From NCBI GenBank assembly GCA_049997955.1, contig JAEBDY010000009.1, positions 62,001 through 126,000 on the forward strand: DNA of 64,000 nucleotides. Reading direction: 5' to 3'. The notes under the pieces were generated by a model. That model ran no database searches. It was not told where the DNA came from and saw only the letters and a program-made list of their open reading frames with translations. Positions 19,319-25,666 of the stretch are shown piece by piece. Every line of letters starts with the position of its first letter. The first letter of the stretch is position 1. Made by a program: the position numbers and the translations under genes. This DNA is from Umezawaea sp049997955. GTDB lineage: Bacteria; Actinomycetota; Actinomycetes; Mycobacteriales; Pseudonocardiaceae.

Positions 19319-19959
19319 AGCCGTCCGAGGGAGTCGGCGCGGCGAGTGGTCTCCGGCAGCCGGAAGTCGGTGCACAGCCGCAGGACCTCGGCGCACGCCC
19401 GGTCGAGGTCCAGCCTGTGCCCGACCGACACGAAGACCGGTTTCACGCCGTCACGGGTGCGCAGGGCCCTGCCGACGACCTCGTCGTCCAGCAGCAGGTC
19501 CGTGGCCGCGCCGCGCTCGGCGCCGGGCATGGCGAACGGGCCCATCGGCGTCTTCGCCACGCCGACGCTCGGCAGGTCGGTCACCACGCCGAGGTGGCAG
19601 GCGAGCCCGAAGCGGCGCGGGTGCGCGAGTCCCTGCCCGTCGCACACGAGCAGGTCCGGGGCGACCGAGAGCGCGCCGAGCGCGGTGAGCAGCGACGGCA
19701 GCTCGCGGAACGCGAAGAGCCCTGGCACGTAGGGGAAGTCGGTGGTGCCGAGCACCACGACCTCGTCCAGCGTCTCCAGCGTTTCGGCGTCCAGCACGAC
19801 CACGGCCGCGGCCAGCCGCTCGTCGTCGGCGTAGCCGACGTCCAGGCCCGCGACCGTGCGGATCACCAGGTCCGGTTCGGTGGTGGCGCGCACGAGCGGG
19901 CGGAGCCGTTCCTGCAGGGCGATCGCGTCTTCGGGGGTGCGGGGCCAGTCGGGTTCCAC
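19306..19959 (-). CDS. nfi: endonuclease V (deoxyinosine 3' endonuclease)
   Basis: The 217-residue protein has the endonuclease V pattern: AGLDVGYADD (catalytic Asp), TTDFPYVPGLFAFRELP (the YIPG-type wedge written FPYVPG, followed by FRE), LLVCDGQGLAHPRRFGLACHLG (second acidic residue) and GVAKTPMG. It nicks DNA one base 3' to deoxyinosine, initiating repair of deaminated adenine. It is preceded by a DUF3500 gene 5 bases upstream on the same strand. It overlaps the convergent GH4 gene by 13 bases. Confidence 0.92.
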   Translation of the reverse strand: MEPDWPRTPEDAIALQERLRPLVRATTEPDLVIRTVAGLDVGYADDERLAAAVVVLDAETLETLDEVVVLGTTDFPYVPGLFAFRELPSLLTALGALSVAPDLLVCDGQGLAHPRRFGLACHLGVVTDLPSVGVAKTPMGPFAMPGAERGAATDLLLDDEVVGRALRTRDGVKPVFVSVGHRLDLDRACAEVLRLCTDFRLPETTRRADSLGRLQLR

Positions 19960-19964
19960 CGGGC

Positions 19965-20900
19965 TCAGTGATCCAGTTCGTCGTGGTGGGCGGCGAGCAG
20001 GTCGTCGCCGAAGTCACCGGAGTGCCTGCGCCACACCGAGTGCACGTGGTTCGCCCCGCCCTGGGTGTTGTCGTACTCCAGCAGCAGGTCGGGCGCCTGG
20101 ATCCGGTAGTAGTGGCCCGCGCCGGGCCGGGAGGAACCCTCCCACGCGAAGTGCACGCGGTCGAGGTCGAGCCGCGCGAACTCCGCCGCGGCCAGGTCCG
20201 GGCGCAGCCGGTCGAGGTAGTAGCGGACGAGTCCGGCGAACAGGTCGCGGGCCTCGCCGTCCAGGCTGCTCATCGCGATGCCGACCGGTTCGAGCACGGA
20301 GCCGAGCCGGGGTTCGTTGCGGGTGCGCAGGTCGTCCGGGGCGTGGTCGGACACGACGGCCGTCAGGCGGTGCTCCGCGCCCATCCGGTCGAGCAGCCGC
20401 CTCGGCAGTTCCTCCTCCAGCGCCAACGGCCGCACGACGGTGAGGCCTCCGTAGGTCGTGCGGGCCGGGTTGGCGCCGAGGAAGAACGGCGTCGCGGACA
20501 CCCGGCCGTCGACCACCACGACGTTGACCGAGATGTGGTGGCCCTCGAACCGCCAGCCCCACGGGTCGTCGCCGGGGGTGCCGAAGAGGACCACCGAGTA
20601 ATCACCCTGGTGGCGGTCCCGGTCACCGCCCTCGCGGTGGTCGAGCACGTCCTCCAGGGCCATGATCGTGGCCACCTGGGCGTAGGCGTGCGGGCTCAGC
20701 ACCGACGCGAGCAGGTGGTGCACGGCCTTGCGCTGGGCTCTGCCGAGTTCGCCGAGCACCACTCCCGCGCGGGGGCCCGGCGTGTAGCTCCACCGGTGCC
20801 GGAGGTCGTCGTCGGTGATGGGCCGCAGAGCCGTCGCGCGCTGTCCCTCGTCCAGGGAGTCGGCGAGCGAGCGGGCGGCCTCGGCGAGAACGTCGGTCAT
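19965..20900 (-). CDS. DUF3500 domain-containing protein
   Basis: The 311-residue protein shows the DUF3500 pattern: WSYTPGPRAGVVLGEL near residue 38, QRKAVHHLLASVLSP, IMALEDVL, and WGWRFEGHHISVNV near residue 118. The conserved His residues and ending (YYRIQAPDLLLEYDN, NHVHSVWR) suggest a catalytic or metal site, but no function is known. No signal peptide is seen. Endonuclease V follows 5 bases downstream. The start codon overlaps, on the other strand, the first ATG of an ArsR relic. Confidence 0.85.
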   Translation of the reverse strand: MTDVLAEAARSLADSLDEGQRATALRPITDDDLRHRWSYTPGPRAGVVLGELGRAQRKAVHHLLASVLSPHAYAQVATIMALEDVLDHREGGDRDRHQGDYSVVLFGTPGDDPWGWRFEGHHISVNVVVVDGRVSATPFFLGANPARTTYGGLTVVRPLALEEELPRRLLDRMGAEHRLTAVVSDHAPDDLRTRNEPRLGSVLEPVGIAMSSLDGEARDLFAGLVRYYLDRLRPDLAAAEFARLDLDRVHFAWEGSSRPGAGHYYRIQAPDLLLEYDNTQGGANHVHSVWRRHSGDFGDDLLAAHHDELDH

Positions 20901-21135
20901 GGTCCGTCGACTCTATCCGGACCGGCACGTGGTCATGCGGCACCTCGGCGTGCTCCGCGAAGCCGACCTGGTGGTCGTGGAGCGCCAGGGGCTCAGCCGG
21001 GTCAACCACCTGAACCCCGTGCCGGTCCAGCGGATCCACCGCCGCTGGGTCGCGGAGTTCGAACAGCCGTGGGCCATGCCCGAGGGCGCGAAGTCGGAGG
21101 ACGTGCCGGAGCCCCCGGCGGTGCAGACCGGCTGA
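20899..21135 (+). pseudogene. truncated ArsR-type regulator fragment
   Basis: The 78-residue frame contains VVMRHLGVLREADLVVVERQGLSRVNHLNPVPVQRIHRRWVAEFEQPWA. This is the recognition-helix end, wing and C-terminal helix of an ArsR-family repressor (typically SRHLRVLxxAGLV...HLNPxPLxxIHxRW). The first half of the helix-turn-helix domain is absent, and the tail after PWA looks like read-through. No ribosome site precedes the ATG, which sits on the DUF3500 start codon. I consider it a decayed gene. Confidence 0.6.
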
Positions 21136-21154
21136 CCGCCGAGGGGCTCGCGGG

Positions 21155-21583
21155 TCAGCCCTGGGCGATGTAGGCCTGCAACTGGTTGCGACTGTCCTCG
21201 AGCTGGCTGATGTGGCTCTTGACCACGTCGCCGATGCTCACGATGCCGATGAGCCGACCGCCGTCGAGCACCGGCACGTGCCGGATGCGGCGTTCGGTCA
21301 TTTGAACGGTCAAGCTGTCCACGGTGTCCTGCGGCGCGCAGGTGAACACCAGCGTGGTCATGATCTCCGAGACCGGTGCGGACAGCAGCTCCGCACCTCG
21401 TTCGTGCAACCTGCGGACGACGTCCCGCTCCGAGACGATCCCCGCGATGCCATCCGGTCCGAGTACGACCATGGCACCCACGTTGTGCTCGGCCAGTCCG
21501 GCCAGCAGTTCGCCCACCGGGGTTCTCGGTTCGACCGTCGCCACCGCCGAGCCCTTGGTCCGCAACACGTCAGCGATCTTCAT
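21155..21583 (-). CDS. CBS-domain protein
   Basis: The ATG at 21583 with GGAGG upstream gives 142 residues made of two CBS motifs (about 1-60 and 70-130; for example GIVSERDVVRRL and HVPVLDGGRLIGIVSIGDVV). Such stand-alone CBS pairs bind adenine nucleotides or NAD and sense energy charge; the partner is unknown. A longer ATG at 21721 would add 46 unrelated residues and is rejected. The gene appears monocistronic. Confidence 0.88.
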   Translation of the reverse strand: MKIADVLRTKGSAVATVEPRTPVGELLAGLAEHNVGAMVVLGPDGIAGIVSERDVVRRLHERGAELLSAPVSEIMTTLVFTCAPQDTVDSLTVQMTERRIRHVPVLDGGRLIGIVSIGDVVKSHISQLEDSRNQLQAYIAQG

Positions 21584-21721
21584 GTGGCGCCTCCGATCCG
21601 CACGTGGCCGGTGACTAACCCCACCCAGGCTAGTTCGGTTCAGGGCAAAAGGGGAGATCAGGACGCCCGATAGGACCACTTGCGCCGCCGATCCGGTTAC
21701 CCGGATCGGCGGCGCGGTCAC

Positions 21722-21937
21722 TCAGCCGCCGCTGCGGCGATTGCTGAACGAGCGCTTCCCGACCACGTTGTTGTTGTGCATCTGGCCGGGGATCTTGCTG
21801 TTCTGGGACTCCTTCTTCGCGCTGCCCCGCCGGTCGCGGCGGTTGGGCACGAGTTCCGGTTCGGCCTCGGTCGTCGGCGCGTCGACGGTCTCGTCGACGT
21901 CGCCTGCCTCGTTCTTCGGTGCCGGGGTCTCGGTCAT
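21722..21937 (-). CDS. small basic/acidic conserved protein (RRDRR family)
   Basis: The 71-residue protein has an acidic N-terminal half and a basic C-terminal half, VPNRRDRRGSAKK...SFSNRRSGG. A very strong CAGGAGG ribosome site lies 6 bases before the ATG, which makes it a real gene despite its size. A second protein with the same layout is encoded at 23158-23349. No function is known; the basic tail could bind nucleic acid. Confidence 0.75.
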   Translation of the reverse strand: MTETPAPKNEAGDVDETVDAPTTEAEPELVPNRRDRRGSAKKESQNSKIPGQMHNNNVVGKRSFSNRRSGG

Positions 21938-22092
21938 GGGTGCCTCCTGTGGTGCTCCGCGAGGTGCGTCGCGGCCACGCAGAGCCTAAAGGGCGCGGGG
22001 TCCCGGGCTGTCACACGGGAGCCGCTGCCCGGTGCGGTGGTCGTGTCGACCTCATCCTGCCGGATCGCGCGAGCGATTTCCCGTCGTGGAAG

Positions 22093-23124
22093 ATGCGCGT
22101 GGTGAAGTTGCGGACTCGGGTGGAGACGGCGGCGGCCGCGATCCTGGCCAAGCGGAGGTTCGTGGCGCCGCTGGACGTGTTCACCACGCTCGGGTGGCTG
22201 CCGGACAAGCAGCTGGACCGGTGGCGGCGCGGGCAGGTCGAGCACCTCGGCGTCGTGCTGGCGGTGACGCCGGACAAGGCGCGGGAAGCGCTGGAGGTGC
22301 TGCGGCGCTGGGCCGAGGCCGAAGGGCTGGCGGCGACCGAGGTCGAGTACCCGGCCGCGACGCTCGACCGGCGGCCGCTGCGGTTCGGCGAACCGGAGAG
22401 CGCCTACCGGACGCACTGGATGGCGGCGGGACTGTCGGACGCGCGGCGCAAGACCCTGGTGGAACGGCAGAACAAGGCGCCCGACCTGGTGGTCGACGTC
22501 GCCGTCGTCGACTGGGAGTGCACCGAGTGCCGCGGCACCGGCGACCTGCTGGTCAACGACCCCGGCGGACCGCTGTGCCTGACGTGCGCGGACCTCGACC
22601 ACCTCGTGCTCCTCGGCGCGGGCGACGCGACGCTGACCCGGCGCGCGAAGAAAGCCAGCGGGCTGTCCGCGGTCGTGCAGCGGTACGACAGGGGGCGCAA
22701 ACGTTTCCAGCGCAAGGGGATCCTGGTCGAGGAGGCCGCGCTGGAACAAGCGGAGGACTCGTGCCTCGCGGACGAGGACGTGCGGCTGCGCAGGCGGGAA
22801 CGCGACCGCGAGCGCCGCGCCGACTGGGACGTCGACTTCCAGGCCGCGCTGGCCCGGGAGGTCCTCCGCCTGTTCCCCGGCTGTCCGCACGACCGCGCCG
22901 ACGCCATCGCCCGGCACGCCGGGACCCGCGGCAGCGGGCGGGTCGGCCGGTCCGCCGCCGGACGGGCGTTGGACGAGCGGAAGACCACCCTGGCCGTGAT
23001 CGCCTCGCTGCGGCACGAGGACACCGACTACGACCGGATGCTCATGTCCGGTGTGGACAGAGCCGTCGCGCGCGAGCGCATCCGCGCCGACATCGACCGG
23101 CTGCTGGAGAACTGGCGCGGGTGA
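22093..23124 (+). CDS. DUF2293 domain-containing protein
   Basis: The protein of about 343 residues begins MRVVKLRTRVETAAAAILAKRRFVAPLDVFTTLGWL. It has a zinc-ribbon-like CTEC...CLTC centre (about residues 141-170) and a C-terminal DUF2293 segment (ALAREVLRLFPGCP, AIARHAGTRGSGRVGRSAAG, EDTDYDRMLMSG, VARERIRADIDRLLENWR). The C-terminal domain is shared with fungal and plant proteins of unknown function. GTG 22099 has better ribosome-site spacing (GGAAG, 6 bases) than ATG 22093. It is flanked on both sides by small RRDRR-family genes on the other strand. Confidence 0.85.
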   Translation: MRVVKLRTRVETAAAAILAKRRFVAPLDVFTTLGWLPDKQLDRWRRGQVEHLGVVLAVTPDKAREALEVLRRWAEAEGLAATEVEYPAATLDRRPLRFGEPESAYRTHWMAAGLSDARRKTLVERQNKAPDLVVDVAVVDWECTECRGTGDLLVNDPGGPLCLTCADLDHLVLLGAGDATLTRRAKKASGLSAVVQRYDRGRKRFQRKGILVEEAALEQAEDSCLADEDVRLRRRERDRERRADWDVDFQAALAREVLRLFPGCPHDRADAIARHAGTRGSGRVGRSAAGRALDERKTTLAVIASLRHEDTDYDRMLMSGVDRAVARERIRADIDRLLENWRG

Positions 23125-23157
23125 AGGGGAGCCGGTTCACGCCGACTCCCCTTCCGA

Positions 23158-23349
23158 CTACCCGCGCCTGCGGACGGCGTACTGCCGCTGGTTGGCCACC
23201 GGGGCGGAGAACGCCCGCGGCGGGATCTGGGACTTCCTGCCCGCCGCGCGGCGGTCCCGCCTGCTGGTGGGAACGGCGTCGGACTCGGGAGTCGGGTGTT
23301 CGGAACCCGCGCTTGAAGAGCTGCCTGCATTTGAAGAGCGCACGGTCAT
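23158..23349 (-). CDS. small basic conserved protein (RRDRR family), second copy
   Basis: Sixty-three residues begin MTVRSSNAG, with a GAGGAGG ribosome site 6 bases upstream. The core VPTSRRDRRAAGRK and the Arg-rich end AVRRRG parallel VPNRRDRRGSAKK...NRRSGG of the protein at 21722-21937. I conclude the two are distant paralogues. A longer frame from 23394 is possible but lacks a ribosome site. Confidence 0.65.
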   Translation of the reverse strand: MTVRSSNAGSSSSAGSEHPTPESDAVPTSRRDRRAAGRKSQIPPRAFSAPVANQRQYAVRRRG

Positions 23350-23530
23350 GAGCGCCTCCTCACTGTCGAGATGGCGTGCGGAATAGGCGACCACGACGGG
23401 TCGCGCAAAGCCCGCGAGGGCTACCGGTGGGATGAGGTCACGCGCGGCTCGCGAACGGCAGCGGCGGCGCGGAAGGTTTCCTTATCACTTCACCGAACGA
23501 CCGTAACAAGCCCTCGCGGGGACGTGCCAC

Positions 23531-24274
23531 CTATTTACCGGCCGCCAGGAAGTCCTCGAACGCGCCCTTGCCCTCGGCGTGCTCCGGGGTGATGCCGCCA
23601 CCCCGTCGCAGGGCGCGGAACACTTTGCCGGGCAGGCGAAGCGGCACGATGCGGCGCGTGCGGCCGCGAGCCGCGAGGTACGCGCGGGCGAGGTCGGCGG
23701 CGGGCCGCACCTCCGGTCCGCCGAGGTCCGGGAGGCGACCGGCGGGCTCGGCGACGGCGAGGTCGGCCAGCCGGGAGGCAACCTCGCGGACCTCGACCGG
23801 CTGGAACCGCACCGACGGCACGGGCATCACCAGCGGCACCTTCGCCAGCGCGCCGAGCAGGGTGGCGACCAGGTCGTGGAACTGGGTCGTGCGCAGCACG
23901 GTCCACCCGAGACCGGACGCCTCGATCACCTGCTCCGCGGCCAGTTTCGCGCGGTAGTACCCGAGCGGGACGACGTCGACGCCGACGATCGAGATGTACA
24001 CGACGTGCCGCACGCCCGTGGCCTTCGCGGCGGCGACGAGGTGCCGGGCGGCCTCGACGTCACCGCCGGTCTGCGTGCTCGCGCAGTGGACGACCACCTC
24101 GGCACCCGTCAGCGCGGCCTCCAGGCCTTCGCCGGTGCGCAGGTCGATCGGCCAGGTCGGCGACTTGCGGCTCACCACGCGGACGTCGTGGCCGTCGGCC
24201 TCCAGCAGGTCCACGACCACGCGCCCCAGGGTGCCGGTGCCACCGGTCACCACGATCGTCTTCTCGTTCCTCAT
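23531..24274 (-). CDS. NAD(P)-binding atypical SDR family protein (NmrA-like)
   Basis: The 247-residue protein has VVTGGTGTLGRVVVDLLEADG at residues 6-26, HVVYISIVGVDVVPLGYYRAKLAAE (a Tyr-x3-Lys in YYRAK) and WTVLRTTQFHDL. This is the atypical SDR pattern of NAD(P)H:quinone reductase-like or NmrA-like proteins. The substrate is unknown. ATG 24274 was chosen because homology starts there; 24310 would add 12 unrelated residues. It follows the mycothiol-type enzyme gene by 40 bases on the same strand. Confidence 0.82.
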   Translation of the reverse strand: MRNEKTIVVTGGTGTLGRVVVDLLEADGHDVRVVSRKSPTWPIDLRTGEGLEAALTGAEVVVHCASTQTGGDVEAARHLVAAAKATGVRHVVYISIVGVDVVPLGYYRAKLAAEQVIEASGLGWTVLRTTQFHDLVATLLGALAKVPLVMPVPSVRFQPVEVREVASRLADLAVAEPAGRLPDLGGPEVRPAADLARAYLAARGRTRRIVPLRLPGKVFRALRRGGGITPEHAEGKGAFEDFLAAGK

Positions 24275-24314
24275 ACCCCGTGGACGAGGTGGTCCGGCGG
24301 AACGTGACACCGGA

Positions 24315-24989
24315 TCACGGGTAGGGCCTCAGCTCCGGCAGGTCACCGGTCAGCGAGCCCACCGGGGTTCGGCCCGCGGCCCACGCGGCGAGGTCGTTCC
24401 GGGCGCCGCCCACCTCGACCGGCGTGCCGCTCCCCCACGTCCACGTCCCGCCGTCGTCGGCGCGCAGGACGACCTGGACCCCTTCGGGGGCGCGGGGCGC
24501 GGCGAACGTCAGCAGGTGGTCGGAGAACTCGGGCGACCAGGTGGCGGGCGTGTACCCGAGCCGCAGGTCGGTGCTGTGGATCTCGATCTCGCGCCAGTAC
24601 GCCTGGACCACCTCGACCAGGGTGCCGTCGCGGTAGACGACGGACCGCCCCCAGTCGTCGGGACCGATCTTCGCGAGGGCGCGGTCGAACGTGGCGGACG
24701 CGGCGACGGCGGCTTCGACCAGGTCGGCGGCGGGGTTGCCCGCGTTCGCGGCGATCCCGGCGTCACGGGCGGGCCTGCCGCCGTCGTAGACGTCGACCTT
24801 CCGGTCCTCCAGCGCGTACTCGACCTGCCGGGCCAGAGCCGCGCCGACCCCGGCCAGGTGCGCGAGGACGTGACCGCGCGACCAGCCGGGCAGCACCGAA
24901 TCGGCTCGCGCCGCGTCGTCTGACAGCCCGTGCAGCAGGCCGGGCAGGCGGGTGTTCGCGGCCCACACGGGAACCGGGTTCACGGACAC
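24315..24989 (-). CDS. maleylpyruvate isomerase family mycothiol-dependent enzyme
   Basis: The 224-residue protein has the DinB-like MDMPI N-terminal fold: LPGWSRGHVLAHLAG (metal His), a second ligand region with EIEIHSTDLRLG, and a C-terminal SCP2-like domain ending AAWAAGRTPVG. Members use mycothiol, the actinobacterial thiol, in isomerisation or thiol-transfer reactions. The exact substrate cannot be told. It is divergent from the CGNR regulator gene over 91 bases that carry repeated CCGTTAG boxes, so control by that regulator is plausible. Confidence 0.82.
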   Translation of the reverse strand: MSVNPVPVWAANTRLPGLLHGLSDDAARADSVLPGWSRGHVLAHLAGVGAALARQVEYALEDRKVDVYDGGRPARDAGIAANAGNPAADLVEAAVAASATFDRALAKIGPDDWGRSVVYRDGTLVEVVQAYWREIEIHSTDLRLGYTPATWSPEFSDHLLTFAAPRAPEGVQVVLRADDGGTWTWGSGTPVEVGGARNDLAAWAAGRTPVGSLTGDLPELRPYP

Positions 24990-24997
24990 GGGGGCTC

Positions 24998-25071
24998 CTA
25001 ACGGACTTATTGGGGTTTGCCGTTAGAGCCTAGCCATCCAGTCATACGGGAACAAGCCCGTATCCCGTTAG
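24998..25071. promoter_or_regulatory. candidate operators between the mycothiol-enzyme and CGNR regulator genes
   Basis: CTAACGG (24998-25004) faces CCGTTAG (25020-25026), and a third CCGTTAG lies at 25065-25071. Between them ATACGGG and CCCGTAT (25044-25063) form a perfect inverted repeat around 6 bases. The whole 91-base divergent gap is dense with symmetry, as expected for an autoregulated divergent promoter. Confidence 0.5.
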
Positions 25072-25080
25072 AATCCCCTC

Positions 25081-25644
25081 GTGGCTCCCCATCCAGCCCT
25101 CGCCTTCGTCGGAACGGTCCGGTACGACGCGGACGACCTCGCGTCGTCGGCGGGGTTCGCCGACTGGCTCGGCCTGCACACCGACGCGCCCGCGGCGCTC
25201 GCGGCGGACGACCAGGTCCGCGCCCGCGTCGTCGCACTGCGCAAGGCGGTCCGGAGCCTGTTCGCCCGCGCCGTGGCCCCCGACGCCCCCAGCAAGGCCG
25301 ACGCGGACCGGTTGCTCGACCCGACGGCCGCGCTCGACCACCTGAACGAGGCCGCGAGCGCCGTGCTGCGCGCACCGCGCCTGGAGTGGCCGTCGGCCGA
25401 GGCGCCCCGGCTGGCGGAGCGGCGCACCGAGGCCGACGCCGCGACCCAGCTGGTCGCGGACCTGGCCCGGTCCGCGATCGAGTTCCTCGCGAGCGCGGAC
25501 CGCGAACACCTGAAGGCCTGCCCGGCCCCGCGGTGCGTGCGGTACTTCGTGCGCGACCACCCCCGCCAGGCGTGGTGCAAGCCCTCGTGCGGCAACCGGG
25601 CCCGTGCCAGCCGGTACTACCACCGGCATCACTCGGAGGAGTGA
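25081..25644 (+). CDS. ABATE/CGNR zinc-finger transcriptional regulator
   Basis: The 187-residue protein begins with an ABATE-type ligand domain (ALAFVGTVRYDADDL, ADWLGLHTD) and ends in a CGNR zinc finger: LKACPAPRCVRYFVRD followed by WCKPSCGNRARASRYYHRH. CGNR proteins are predicted stress- or ligand-responsive DNA-binding regulators. It starts at GTG 25081. Divergence from the mycothiol-dependent enzyme and the repeated boxes between them suggest it controls that gene and itself. Confidence 0.85.
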   Translation: MAPHPALAFVGTVRYDADDLASSAGFADWLGLHTDAPAALAADDQVRARVVALRKAVRSLFARAVAPDAPSKADADRLLDPTAALDHLNEAASAVLRAPRLEWPSAEAPRLAERRTEADAATQLVADLARSAIEFLASADREHLKACPAPRCVRYFVRDHPRQAWCKPSCGNRARASRYYHRHHSEE

Positions 25645-25666
25645 CCCGGCAGGCCAGGAGGTCCCG

